In this document: positions 23,601 to 34,252 of the stretch, piece by piece
How the letters are laid out: the number at the start of each line of letters is the position of its first letter
How positions within the stretch are numbered: position 1 is the stretch's first letter
Source of the DNA: Seminavis robusta
Taxonomy: Eukaryota > Bacillariophyta > Bacillariophyceae > Naviculales > Naviculaceae
NCBI GenBank assembly: GCA_903772945.1
Contig: CAICTM010000109.1
Location: 54,609-118,608 of the forward strand
Reading direction: 5' to 3'
Length of the DNA: 64,000 nucleotides
Made by a program: the position numbers and the translations under genes
Notes under the pieces: generated by a model
What the model was told of the DNA's origin: nothing
The model's database searches: none
Seen by the model: only the letters and a program-made list of their open reading frames with translations

Positions 23601-24389
23601 ACGACTAATGGCCTCTCTGTTTCATTCAGATTGATCACGGTGATGAGCGCCTAGCAAAGTCACGTAGATCCCACCATGCGCACACACACACACAATGCTT
23701 GTGGGCTCACCTGGAGAGGAAACACAGCGCAGAAATCTCCTGTAGACCGATGCCACTTTGGATGGGCTATCTGACAAATCAAATTCCATGTCCATACCAG
23801 ATGAGGAGTCCATTCCACTACCATGAGCAGCTTGTTCTTGTTGTTTGGTAACCATGATTTCCCATTCCTCTGGTGTCAATATCTCTGCCAATTCTGGGAT
23901 AATCTCCAGCAATAAGTCTATTTCTCCCTGTCCCAATTCAGCTTCCACAGCCTGTCGAACCATTTCTGCCTCACCTCGTGCCTTTATTATCCGAGGAAAG
24001 GTTCGAAAGGCTGCAAAACATGGAGATTGGGTAGTCACATACTGGTTCTGATCGAATTTGCTCTTGAACATGAGTCCTTTATCGGCCTTGACGTGGGGTA
24101 GCAATGTCTTGGCCAGGACCGTCTTGCCGGTACCACTAGCTCCTGTGATCAACACAATTTCAGCTTGTTGGAGGCTTCTCTTGTAGGCTGATAACAGGGC
24201 ATCTTCCTGTTCCTTACGATCATAGAGGGTGGATCCCTTCCAATCAATACGCTTGGCCGATGATTTTCGTCGAGACGTTCGACGAATGTGGTTGGATCCC
24301 GCGTAGTCACTGTCATCGTTCAACCAACTGGAGCTTGTACCGCTACTACTGGGTATCCCTCTACTACTAGTAGTTGCTACCGGTTGCAT
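20656..24389 (-). CDS. AAA/STAND-type ATPase with helical (TPR-like) repeats, ~7 exons
   Basis: Signal-transduction ATPase resembling the AAA_16 plus helical-repeat module found in multi-sensor kinases, here without a kinase, GAF or cyclase part. Exons inferred: 24389-~23711, 23650-23582, 23504-22252, ~22151-21985, 21862-~21609, 21552-21071 and 21016-20656, most with GT-AG ends. The first exon holds LYDRKEQEDALLSAYKR and Walker A GASGTGKT (83-90); exons 2-3 give the Walker B stretch LVVFFDDLQ|WAD. The rest is alpha-helical repeat sequence (LKHGLSSV..., FAFYGAALARAGE, MGLLHVFHEGLVAVAQG). Joins 2/3, 4/5, 5/6 and 6/7 agree in phase. Join 1/2 does not with the best donor (GTGAGC), and join 3/4 is ambiguous, so exact ends there are uncertain. 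Divergent with the gene at 24,743. Confidence 0.78.
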
Positions 24390-24742
24390 GGTCAGCTAGC
24401 TAGCTCTCGCTACCAAAAGAGTCAACGCCGTGGACTATGCTATTGGGAATGGGTATGGGCTGAGGATAATGGTTGAATGCTATGGTCCTTCAGATTTCCA
24501 AGCATACCCATGGAGATGCCCTCGACCCCCCCCCCAACCCAACCCCCCTATTCGATGAAGGCATCAAAGCCAGCACAGCTGTTTTATGAAAGCCTACACC
24601 CTGACGTCAGTGACGAACCTTTTCTCCCCAAACAGCTCCTCACCATTGTCAGCATGCACAATGCTGTGAGAGAGATCGTCTCTCCAATCTCCTGCTGTGG
24701 GAACGTATATCCATTGCTCCTTTATAAAGAAAAGGAAGGACC
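24390..24742. promoter_or_regulatory. Divergent promoter region with TGACGTCA
   Basis: The 353 bases between two divergent ATGs. A perfect CTGACGTCAG palindrome sits at 24601-24610, 133 bases before the plus-strand ATG. TGACGT-type elements bind bZIP factors, and in the diatom Phaeodactylum related sites mediate CO2/cAMP responses. Function here is inferred. A C-rich run lies near 24527-24547. Confidence 0.45.
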
Positions 24743-25801
24743 ATGGCGTCGTCATCTTGTCGTTTTCTTTTTTGGCTTCTCTTCGCAGTTCTCAACCTAG
24801 ATTGTGGCCGTGCCCTGCAGGTTGGAGGCTTGAAGTTTGAAAATCCCTTTCAGAATAATAACAACCCGACAACCGACAAATCAGGACAATCAGCTACTAC
24901 CTTGCAACCTGGTGATACAGTCGCAGTGATTGGTGCCTCGGGCAATGTCGGAAAGCTCGTGGCATTGCGTCTATCGGATACCTACCGAGTCCATGGCATT
25001 GTCCGAGATCCTGCTTCAGTGGCACCCTTCTTTCAAGGCCGCGACGAGAAAATAAAACTCTTTCAGTGCGACTTACTTCAGGAACTATCCGGCTCATCGT
25101 CGTCCTCCTGCCCGGAATCACTCGTCCCCGCCTTGAAAGATGCCAATGCCATTGTCATTTGCACCGGTACAACGGCATTTCCCACCAAGGCGTGGTCCCG
25201 ATCAGGAGAAGCTACCGTTACCGACAATGTCATTAAAGCCTTATTGGACACGCAATTCAACGTCAAGGACGCCATTCGCAGTCTCGATGAACTCGGTCTC
25301 AATACACCCAACAATGTTGACGATCGAGCCAATGCCTTGATTCTCCAGGCGTGGGATGCCGTCTGCACGGTACCACAAAAACGAGCCATTATGCTCAGTT
25401 CCATTGGCGTACAGCGACGAGACTCCATGCCATTTCCTATTTTGAATGCCTGTGGAGTATTGGATGCCAAGGCAGCAGGAGAGGAATCGCTCAAAACAGC
25501 GGCGGCCAAGGGCAAATACAGTTATTCCATTATCCGACCCGGACAGCTCTTTGGAGGACCGTACGACAACAATTATTATCTGGGAACGCTATTTCAGTTG
25601 GATAAAGATGCCGCCACACAAGATGTACAAGTGGGCCAGGGAGATGAGCTATTAGGAGATACCTTGAGGAGTACTCTGGCCGAAGTCACGGCGCAAATCT
25701 GCGAGGGCGACCACGCCAAAGACATGGATTTTGCTTGTATCAATGTCAAAGGAGAGAGTCCGGCCTTGGACGCGGTGCAAGAGCGACTTTCGGCGCTCTA
25801 G
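24743..25801 (+). CDS. Atypical SDR / NAD(P)-binding Rossmann protein, signal peptide (352 aa)
   Basis: Single-exon gene starting at the ATG in ACCATGG. Residues 1-25 are a signal peptide (hydrophobic FLFWLLFAVLNL, likely cleaved around GRA|LQ), so the protein enters the secretory route or a secondary plastid; no clear Phe-motif follows. Residues 58-75 hold the nucleotide-binding loop GASGNVGK (64-71), followed by strands ending in RVHGIVRDP and IKLFQCDLL. Later IMLSSIG and SYSIIRPGQLFGG match the NmrA-like/atypical SDR family, in which the YxxxK catalytic pair is often missing; SYSIIRPG is the typical ending. Plant relatives act in the chloroplast. The substrate is unknown. Confidence 0.82.
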   Translation: MASSSCRFLFWLLFAVLNLDCGRALQVGGLKFENPFQNNNNPTTDKSGQSATTLQPGDTVAVIGASGNVGKLVALRLSDTYRVHGIVRDPASVAPFFQGRDEKIKLFQCDLLQELSGSSSSSCPESLVPALKDANAIVICTGTTAFPTKAWSRSGEATVTDNVIKALLDTQFNVKDAIRSLDELGLNTPNNVDDRANALILQAWDAVCTVPQKRAIMLSSIGVQRRDSMPFPILNACGVLDAKAAGEESLKTAAAKGKYSYSIIRPGQLFGGPYDNNYYLGTLFQLDKDAATQDVQVGQGDELLGDTLRSTLAEVTAQICEGDHAKDMDFACINVKGESPALDAVQERLSAL

Positions 25802-27479
25802 CTAGTAGACAAGCTATCTGTTCACCCAAGGACAGTGCCAGTTCTGCAACGTTGGTTGCTTCTCTTTTCTTTCTAGGCAGAAACAATAGGCTGTATGATC
25901 ATTCGCAGTAACATCGAATCAATTCTCATCAGAAGGCAAGAAAACAAATAGAGGAGGGGCACTAGCTAGGTCACTGTAAGCATAACGACTCGCCCCCTTT
26001 TCTACCATCTTCGAAACCTGTATATACTGGTACGGCACATAGTGACTGCCGTACCGTAGATCTATCTTTGGATCCGCAGTATCTCCATCTGCCACCTCTT
26101 AGGCGGCAACGCCTGTGCAATCTGGAACGAACCGTACGGTACCCCATACCGGACTACTGTAGTAGCGTATGGCACTGCACCGGTACAAGCACCTACCGGT
26201 ATGGTACAAGCCTCCAGAATTTGGAGTGCGTCGCATTATTGCAAGGTGAAAATGCATTTCCGGTACATGCGTGATGTCTCCATGAAGTCTTCCGATTGGC
26301 AGGCTGTCGACGTGATAGGAACGCTTTGCTGGTTGATCATGGCCATTTGGAGGTCCTGAAAAATGTCATACCGGCAGGCCAACCAACTTGAACATTGATG
26401 CCCCTGGGCAGCTTTTAACTGGTCAGTTTGTTCTTGATAAACTCTGAAGTGGGTTCATGAGAATGATCGTCCATGGGATCAGATCAAATTGATAAGTTCT
26501 GCAAGAAGCCATTTATTGCTGGCTGACAGGACACCAGTGCTCACTCTTCTAAAGGCAGGCCAATGATACCCCCTCTTGAGCCAGTTCTGGAGTATCCGCT
26601 ACCGGTACCAGACGAGGTGCATGTGAATTGAATATAGCCTCCTTTACTGTGGATTCTAGCTGCTAGTAGTCTAGGGGTGTAAAATACTCGTTAGTTTAAC
26701 AAACTATGGCCACGGAGTGGCTTTAGTGACGCGGGTAGTCTAGCACTTCCTTCCTCTGGGCCAGGCAAAGCCAGCTACGCTCCCTCGGTATATCTCCCAT
26801 GTGCCATCATTAGGAAAAACTAGCTACCGGTACCGGTACCGGCAGCAGAGGTCACACACCACAGGTCACACCCCACAAGTCTTGAGTAACTGTGTCCGTA
26901 AAACTTCAAAGGGTTAAGGCTATTACAGAAGTCATTGGCTTGGGGTGACTCTCCCAAGCAGCCATTCTTCAGAATTTTCATGGTTGTTACCGTCATCAAG
27001 ATGGATCTTCCTGCCAAGAACAAGGCTACGCTGACTTCCGTACATCTTTGGCGTAGCCCGTGCGTTAAAATGCCTCACCCACAAGACTTCCCTTTGGCTG
27101 CGTTATTGCGAGGGTATCTCGATCTCATCATCAAGCAGCAGCGAGAGAGGGTTGTGGTGACCAATCCAATTGGCCAAGACATCAGTAGGACGAGGAAGAC
27201 CACCTTCCTGATTATCACTGAGCCTTAGCAGTCATAGACCATTTGGAGGAGCAAAGCAATTGAAGTTGTTGGAGAGCTGTTGTAGCGGAGGTATCAGGAG
27301 CTGAGTTATTTAGTGGAAGCCATTCTTTCGAAGTGCAATCTACCCGCTGCCTTGCTGTCTGGTCAGAGCGATCTTCGGTGGCATTATTTTTGATATCTTA
27401 TCCTTGACTTGATACCCCCAATCAACTGAACGTCACTGACCAACGAAACTCCTTCAACACTGGAAACAGCAACATCAAG
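25802..27479. other. Intergenic, repeat-rich, no gene seen
   Basis: A 1.7-kb gap before the second kinase. It has many copies of the ACCGGTA family (near 26178, 26192, 26601 and the triple GGTACC run at 26824-26842). A 97-codon frame at 26,935-27,228 has no family resemblance and I do not call it a gene. Confidence 0.45.
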
Positions 27480-28974
27480 ATGTCGTCCAAACGGTACGAC
27501 CGAAGCATGATGGAGGATATTGGCAGGCGAGCCTGGAAGACGGCCTCTAGGGCTGCCAAGCATATGAGCAAACACTCGAAGATTGTGAATCCTTCTATGG
27601 AGAAGTGTATTCCGCGATTTGAACGGGGTGAAGTGGTGCTGGGCGAGATGCTTGGGTCGGGTGGTTTCAACGATGTCTTTGAAGTGGCGCGGATTGACCT
27701 AGTGCCGGATGTGTCCCAGGCTGAGCATGCCAAGAAGATCTCTTCACCGCTTCAGAGCGAGCATAGAGCCTTTGTGTCCAAGCACGTTTACCGTGAGTCC
27801 TCGCAGAACTGTAGGTATGCTGTCAAGTTCCTCTCGGTGGATACCATTGAAGATCCCAACAGGTTTTGCACCGGAGCTGCCGATCTTGTGGTGGTAAGTC
27901 ACGTCATGCTACCCTCGCTAATGTTTTCGTGGATACGTCTTCAGTGAAAACTGTGGATGATATTACCTTTTGCATTTCGCTGGAGAATGTGACTGATATC
28001 TTTTGGGTATCATTATTTTGTTTCTGTATGTACCATTATCAGGAGGCCAAGTTTCTGGCATCACTCAATCACCCCAATATCATCAGGCTTCGAGGGATGG
28101 CAGCCGCGGGTACCTCTGGTTTTGCCACAATGAACGAAAGAGGGTATTTCTTGCTCTTGGATCGGTTGCAGTGTACGCTAGAGAGCAAAATTGATGATTG
28201 GAAGGAGCTAGACAATACACTGTCGCCCTCCCAGAAGCGTGCCTTCTTGGCGGATCGCTTGCACGTTTCTTTCGATGTATGTGCCTCTCTGGAGTTCCTT
28301 CATTCTCATGATATTATCTATCGTGATTTAAAGCCCGACAACATTGGTTTCGACATTCGTGGTAAGTGTGGATGGACGCTGTTTGCCTGGAACTACATGT
28401 ATTTATTCAATCCAACCGTCTTGCTTTGCCTTGACGATCAGGTGATGTGAAGTTGTTCGATTTTGGATTGGCGAAAGAGCTGGATGCCTCCATGAAGTTT
28501 GGCTGCACGGAACTCTATGAGCTTTCGGGGAACACAGGATCTCTGCGTTACATGTCACCTGAGGTAGCAAGAAGTGAGCCCTACAACCTCACTGCGGATG
28601 TGTATTCGTTCGGACTGCTCCTGTGGCAGATTTGCTCCCTGCAGCTCCCTTACGACGGAATGAACCGACAAGACCACTCTGAGCTGGTTGTCCACGGTAA
28701 CGAACGCCCACAATTAGATTCGAACTGGAGTACCCCTCTGCGGATCCTCATGAAGAGAGCCTGGGAGCCGGACCCATTGGTAAGGCCGTCGATGGACAGT
28801 ATATACAAGATCCTCAAGCGAGAAATCTGTGCATTGAGAGATGGAGACGAAAGTGGACTCGAGCATACCCGTCGTCGCTCTACCTTTGTTCTCAATAGGC
28901 CATCCCAGGCAAACCACAGCGGCAACAGAGCACCTTCAAGATCTGCCGCCGCCCAACCCATCAGCGAAGATTGA
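27480..28974 (+). CDS. TKL-like protein kinase (421 aa, 3 exons)
   Basis: Kinase paralogous to the one at 3,504-5,120. Exons 27480-27893, 28043-28361 and 28442-28974; the introns begin GTAAGT and end ATCAG and ATCAG, and phases agree (422 codons with stop). Motifs: glycine loop LGSGGFNDVFEV (58-69), Lys116 in YAVKFL, catalytic YRDLKPDN (231-238), DFG (251-253), SLRYMSPEV, DVYSFGLLLWQI and RPSMDSI. The catalytic motif has Tyr in place of His. An insertion of ~40 residues lies between the glycine loop and the Lys. The C-terminus is short, basic and Ser-rich. No signal peptide or membrane span, so cytosolic or nuclear. Confidence 0.88.
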
Positions 28975-29278
28975 TCGGGACCCTTCGCTGCGCTTTGTCT
29001 TAGGTTAAGTCTAGTCGCTATCAACGCAGGACAACAAGAAAAGGATGTACACGCAGTGGCAAATGTGCTCGAGAATGGTGTATTATTAGTCACGTCTCTT
29101 TTTTCCCCACATACACACGCACGTGAGACTTCTACCAGATTGCCAAATAGTTCATTGCAGCATTTGCCGTCGCCTTTTTCTGTACTAGTAGCTAACTATC
29201 TAGAAAGAGCCCTAGTCTTATCCGTGAACACGCTTCACAGGAGCAGTGCAATCAAAACTAAGAAAATTATCTTTTTCG
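28975..29278. other. Intergenic between convergent genes
   Basis: About 300 bases between the 3' ends of the kinase and GlnRS genes. It presumably contains both 3' UTRs; nothing else seen. Confidence 0.4.
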
Positions 29279-31991
29279 TTATTGGATTGGCGCATCCTTT
29301 AGAGACGATGTTTTGACGCACCCTTCGCTCGTGATCATTTTGTGTGCCTCACCCTCTTGCAGATAGAGAGCTTCACCGGAATCACTAGCTCGAAGTGACG
29401 ATTTTACTCGCTCCCAAACTTTCTGCGCACCCTTGCTCTTGAGCATTACATCAGGTTCACTCGGCTGCTTTCCATCAAACGATATGAGCTCTCCATTCGG
29501 GACAGCGTCTGGTACGGTCAGCAGTTCTACCTCATCGCTTTCATTCGATGCTGCAAGCAGCATGGCTCCACTTTCGATTCCGCGCATCTTGGCAGGCTTC
29601 AAGTTCGTCACTGCAACGACCTTTCGTCCCACCAACTCGTCCAGAGGGATCTTCCCTGCAAGTCCAGCAACAACCGTTCGAGGCTCACTTTGGCCATCTT
29701 CGGTAATATCACCACAATCAACACTGCATACCAAGAGACTGTCAGCTTCCGGATGAGGCTCAGCAGAGAGGATCGTCGCAGCGCGAAAGGCAACTCGTCG
29801 GACATCTTCCACCGTTCCGGCTCCGCCTTTTGGTTGCTGGTTTGACTTCTGGCCACTTCCACGGTTTCGTTGGCCACCTCGCCCGCCTTGCTTGGGAGCT
29901 CCCCAAGTATCTCGCAAAGTAACAACGCGATTGAAAACGAGGTTGGAAGCATCGGTGGACGACTCATCCAAGGCAAAGTACCCGCTTCGTTCAAACTGGT
30001 ACGCCAGCGATGAAATGCTAGATGCGTCCTCTTCCATGGCCTTGACCGCATCTTCCACCACGCTTGGTTCTATTACAACGTCTGTCAAGACCTCCAAAGA
30101 TTTCGGGTTGATATCCTTCAAAAAGTCTCCACTTTCCTTTCCGGGTTCTTCTGCCAGGAACAACCGATCATACTGATTGACACTACACCGTTGGCCTTTG
30201 GAAGCTTCTACCCAATGGATGATTCCCTTCACACGAGCCATCCCTTCCGGTGTAACACCTGCCCTTGTATCCGGGAAGTACTCACACTTGAGCTCTATCG
30301 GTTCCTGTGTTTCCGGATCACGAACAATCTCGTTACACTGAATCACATAAGCATATCGCAGTCGAACCATTTGATTTGGAAGGAGCCTCTTGAAACCTCT
30401 TGGTGGTCTATTGTCGTTTGCTTTGCCCTCCGGGCCCTCCAAGTCAAAAAAGTCGTCTCTTTCGATGTAGACGGTCTTACCGAATGGGATTGTTCGAGTC
30501 CCCATCTCCTCACGTTTTGGGTGCCTTGGAACTTCGAAATCTTCCAAGTCGTCGCCTGTGGTCACGAGATGTTGCATGCAATATCAGACAACAACAGAAC
30601 ACTACCAAAAACGTACGCTTGCCAAATACATCAAGTCAATATCGTACCTTGCCAGTTTGTGATGGTCACCTTCAATGGTTTCAATACACTGAAAGCTCGC
30701 AAGCATGTGTCATCCATCACTTCTCTGACACAATCTTCGAGGACCACAGCGTCAATATTGGAGTCTGCTTTGCTGATCCCCACTCGTTCACAAAACATCC
30801 GGAGCGCAGCAGGTGGCACACCACGACGCCTCAATCCTGACATGGTTGGCATTCTGGGATCATCCCAACCATTTACGTGCTTTTGTTCCACCAACTGGAT
30901 CAACTTGCGTTTGGACAAGACCGTACTTTTAACATTCAATCGACTAAACTCAATCTGCTGTGGAACCTGAGTGATAAGGCCACTTGGAAGTAGCTTTTCA
31001 ACTGTCCAATCATAAAAGGGTCTGTGATCCTCAAATTCCAGTGTGCACAGCGAATGAGTGATTCCTTCCAAGGCATCAGAAATGGGGTGGCTAAAGTCAT
31101 ACATGGGATATATGCACCACTTGTCGCCAGTCTCTTGGTGAGACTCATGTTTGATTCGGTAAAGAGCTGGGTCTCGCATGTTGATGTTGGGGGAAGACAT
31201 GTCAATTTTCGCCCGAAGGACGTGCTCTCCTTCCTTGAACTTGCCATCTCTCATCTTGAGTGTTTTGAAACCAAACCGACGAGGGAGCATGATGTATGAG
31301 GCACTCATCAAGGCCTTCTACTGCCAATGCTTGAAATTCAAACCCGCATAGTACTTACCCCTTCAAAGAGCTCTAGATTCTCTTCAATTGACCTGGAGCG
31401 ATGAGGGCTATCTTTTCCAGGTTCTGTGAGAGTTCCTCGATATTCTCTCATTTCCTCCGCCGAGAGGGAATCCACATAGGCGTCACCTTGCTTGATCAAC
31501 GCCACAGCCGCATCGTAAATGACATCAAAATAGTCGGATGTCTTTCGAACTTCGCCGTCCCACGGTTTGTCGCCTTCAAAGAGACCTGATTGGATCCACT
31601 TGACGTCTCTCAGGATGGATTCGACATATTCTTCGTCCTCTTTACTAGGGTTGGTGTCGTCCATTCTCATGTTGCAATTTCCACCAAACATTCTCGAAAC
31701 GGCAAAATTGAAGCAAACCGCCTTGGCATGTCCCAGGTGAAGATACCCATTGGGTTCTGGAGGGAACCGTGTTGTCACGGGCCGATCAATTTTGTTGTTT
31801 GAGCTGGTATCGTCATCATCACTACTGTCGTCTTTGGACTCAATTTCCAAGAGTCCAGTGGGTTTGATTCCAGTTTGCTCTTGCACAATCTTGGTGATAA
31901 AGTTGGGAGCATAGGCAAATCCACATGTTTCTCGCAGCAGCACCAGCAAAGCAGCAATGCCCCAAACAAAAATCTTGCCTAAGGAGCCCAT
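29279..31991 (-). CDS. Glutaminyl-tRNA synthetase, presequence plus C-terminal tRNA-binding domain (838 aa, 3 exons)
   Basis: Class I synthetase joining Gln to tRNA(Gln). Exons 31991-31359, 31254-30648 and 30555-29279; introns GTAAGT...CTCAAG and GTACGA...CCACAG keep the frame (839 codons with stop). The catalytic core shows [15 protein letters not shown] (HIGH motif, 85-88), [19 protein letters not shown] and the KMSKS equivalent VLSKRK (about 323-328), then the anticodon-binding beta barrels ([16 protein letters not shown]). The last ~180 residues match the EMAP-II/Arc1p tRNA-binding OB fold ([28 protein letters not shown]). The N-terminus [25 protein letters not shown] is a signal peptide whose end, GFAYAP (24-29), resembles the diatom plastid motif. 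Plastid targeting is inferred; the catalytic part is of eukaryotic GlnRS type. Confidence 0.92.
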
Positions 31992-32559
31992 GGTTGATGC
32001 TCTCTGATTTTGACCTCCTTATTTGGTTGCTGACAATGATGGCGCCGATGATCCTTCGAAGCTTTGCTCATCTCTCCCTCGCCTTCGATCATCCCGTCGT
32101 TGCTCTGGGAGATTTGTTCTTTCCAAATGGAAGCAGCAAACTGACGTCAGAAACTTGAGGCTACTTTTAGGGATAAATGATGAGGGCGCAGTCCGAAGTG
32201 GGAATGCTTGAACGATCTTTGATCATTCAATCACACGAAACTGAAACTGTGCGCGAATGTTGCCCCAGCCACAAAGGGCAGTCTGGGTTGGGCTGGTACT
32301 CCAGGTTCCGGGTGTGGGCCACATGGGCTCAAGCCCGTCATACCAAGAGCTGCAAAGGCAAGTCTCGACTAATTTAGTCTCCCTGATGAACTGGTACCAA
32401 CCTTCCTAGCCAGCCACAGCGCAGACCCAATGGCTCCGTTTCGCCCGAGCAAGATCCAGGTCCCGTCCAGTCGAACACTGACAAACCAACAACAGACTCA
32501 CAATCTTCAAATTACAACACAACAACACACACACAAACAAGGAAAATAAAAGCCTCGAA
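31992..32559. promoter_or_regulatory. Divergent promoter region with TGACGTCA
   Basis: The 568 bases between the GlnRS and spondin genes. A perfect CTGACGTCAG lies at 32142-32151, about 150 bases upstream of the GlnRS ATG. It is the same palindrome as at 24601. Regulatory use is inferred from position and from the known bZIP preference. Confidence 0.45.
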
Positions 32560-33421
32560 ATGTATCTTACAAACTGCCTTCCAATCTTTGCCATCCTTGG
32601 TGCCGCGATGGCTCAAGATAGCTACACTGAGGTCCTCCGAACTCCCAGCAACTTTGCGACCACATCGGAAGCCGAGTATTCCTGCAAATTCACAAATCTC
32701 TGGTCAGAGGCCAGACACCCCAACTTGTATCCAGGAAATGCCCACTGGAGCCCTCCTGTCTTGGGTGCTCATTCCAATGGATACTCCATGTGGGCTCCTG
32801 GGGCTCTTGCCAGCCCAGGCATCGAATCTGTGGCAGAGGTACGTGGGGAGGAAGATACGCCTGCTGCAAATTCCAATATCTTGTTGCTCACCCCTTTTGT
32901 TGTCTCTTGATTGATAGACTGGTGCTGTGGGGACATTGCTGAATGAGTTTGTGGCTGCCAATGATTTGACAGGCGATATTGTCACCGGGGATGTGACATT
33001 CAACAGGGTAGTCAATGACCAGGTCCTAGACAACATTATCTTTTCTCGCGAGCATCCCTATCTTTCCAGCATTTCAATGATTGCTCCAAGCCCTGATTGG
33101 TTCACTGGCTTCTATGATTACGATCCACGCAGTGACAATGGCAACTCCTGGGCAAGAGAATTCACTCTCCTTACATACCCATGGGACGCTGGAACCGAAC
33201 AAGGAACTGGATATAGACTGGGGAACTCTGCCGAGTCCCCTCACAAGGTTATTTCCCAGTTCACAAGAGAAACAGTGCCAGAAAATGGAATCTTCCTTAG
33301 CAGCACAGGCAATGAAGTGCTTCCAGTTGCATCATGGTGTTGCACTTTGGTTACAAACGTGATGACGCCCTCAGGACCCCGTGTTGGTGGACCAAACCCA
33401 GATAACATGGACTTTCCCTAA
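32560..33421 (+). CDS. Secreted spondin-domain protein (260 aa, 2 exons)
   Basis: Extracellular protein consisting almost wholly of a spondin domain (as in F-spondin N-terminal half). Residues 1-18 are a signal peptide (CLPIFAILGAAMA|Q). The family signature follows: FTNLWSEARHPNLYPGNAHWSPPVLGAHSNGYSMW, then SISMIAPSPDWFTGF and YPWDAGTEQGTGY. In animals the domain is part of matrix-adhesion proteins and can hold a metal ion. Exon 1 is 32560-32838 and exon 2 32918-33421; the 79-base intron is GTACGT...TGATAG and phase 0. The protein has no thrombospondin repeats. It ends with a cysteine pair (WCC) and a short tail. An adhesion or frustule-matrix role is inferred. Confidence 0.88.
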
Positions 33422-33687
33422 GCTTTGGCTCGCCTCTTCGAACAAAAGACAAAGATAGATATAGATAAGATCTAGAAACGAGATGGGTCCAACTCTGCTG
33501 GGGAATATCTCCCTTTCTTCACGACGAAATCACCGTTTTCCCTCCTTTGCCCAGTCCTTCTGGAAACTAGCTACGATGTACCGTACGAAGTAGATTTCAA
33601 AGGGAAAGAACTGCTCAGGAACTGGCTCTCTAGCTAGAGCCACAAGTTTTCTCGTGTGCGTGTGGATTGTGTTTTTGCCTTTCTTGT

Positions 33688-34252
33688 TCAGTGGTCTGGA
33701 TGAATAAATGTGCGAAACTGCATGACAAAGGCCGTTCCCACGGCGGCCACAACCACAAACACCACGAGGACGACTCCATGGACATTGGGTTCAAACATTC
33801 CTCCTTCGAGCAGTCTCATATTCCGAAAGTACCGATGTGTGGCCATCAATAGCACCACCACTCCCATGACGGCAACCAGATACCCTTCGGCAGCATTGCC
33901 ATTGTCATCCCATTTCAGTAACCCCAAACTGACGCCAATCAATGCCAAGCCCGTTCTCATCCATGCCAGATACGCTGATGAGTAAATGAAAAAAGAACGA
34001 AAGAAGAAACAGATCAGAAAAATCTGATTTCATTATAACAATACTGCTCTTGCTCGAATACCCACTTCGTTCATTGGCCAGATGATCACGGGCAGTGGAT
34101 CCAGCATTGGGGAGGATGGCACCCTCTGTTAGAAGCGTTGCCATGGTGGGAAATCCACCCAGCTTGGTCTTTGACGGTTGTGGCTGATGGAACTCCCCAT
34201 CTTCACTGCTGCACCCCGTCAGCAAGGGAGACGTTTCGGTGGCGTTGCTCAT
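33688..34252 (-). CDS. DUF202 (YidH-like) membrane protein (157 aa, 2 exons)
   Basis: Small membrane protein with one DUF202 domain, the family of YidH and of the membrane part of VTC polyphosphate-polymerase proteins. Exon 1 is 34252-34066 and exon 2 33974-33688; the 90-base intron (GTGGGT...CATCAG) splits the conserved ANERT(Y)LAWMRTGLALIGVSLGL motif, and the join restores it exactly. Three hydrophobic spans follow: GLALIGVSLGLL, YLVAVMGVVVLLMA and VVLVVFVVVAAVGTAFV. The N-terminal ~60 residues are soluble and probably cytosolic. There is no SPX or polymerase part, so it may act as an accessory subunit in an acidic-organelle membrane; that is inference. Confidence 0.85.

Noticed and set aside
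24720-24730. TTTATAAAG as TATA box of the SDR gene
   Set aside because: Only ~15 bases before the ATG, which leaves no room for a transcript start.
26935-27228. 97-codon plus-strand frame
   Set aside because: Composition not convincing, no motif, flanked by repeats.
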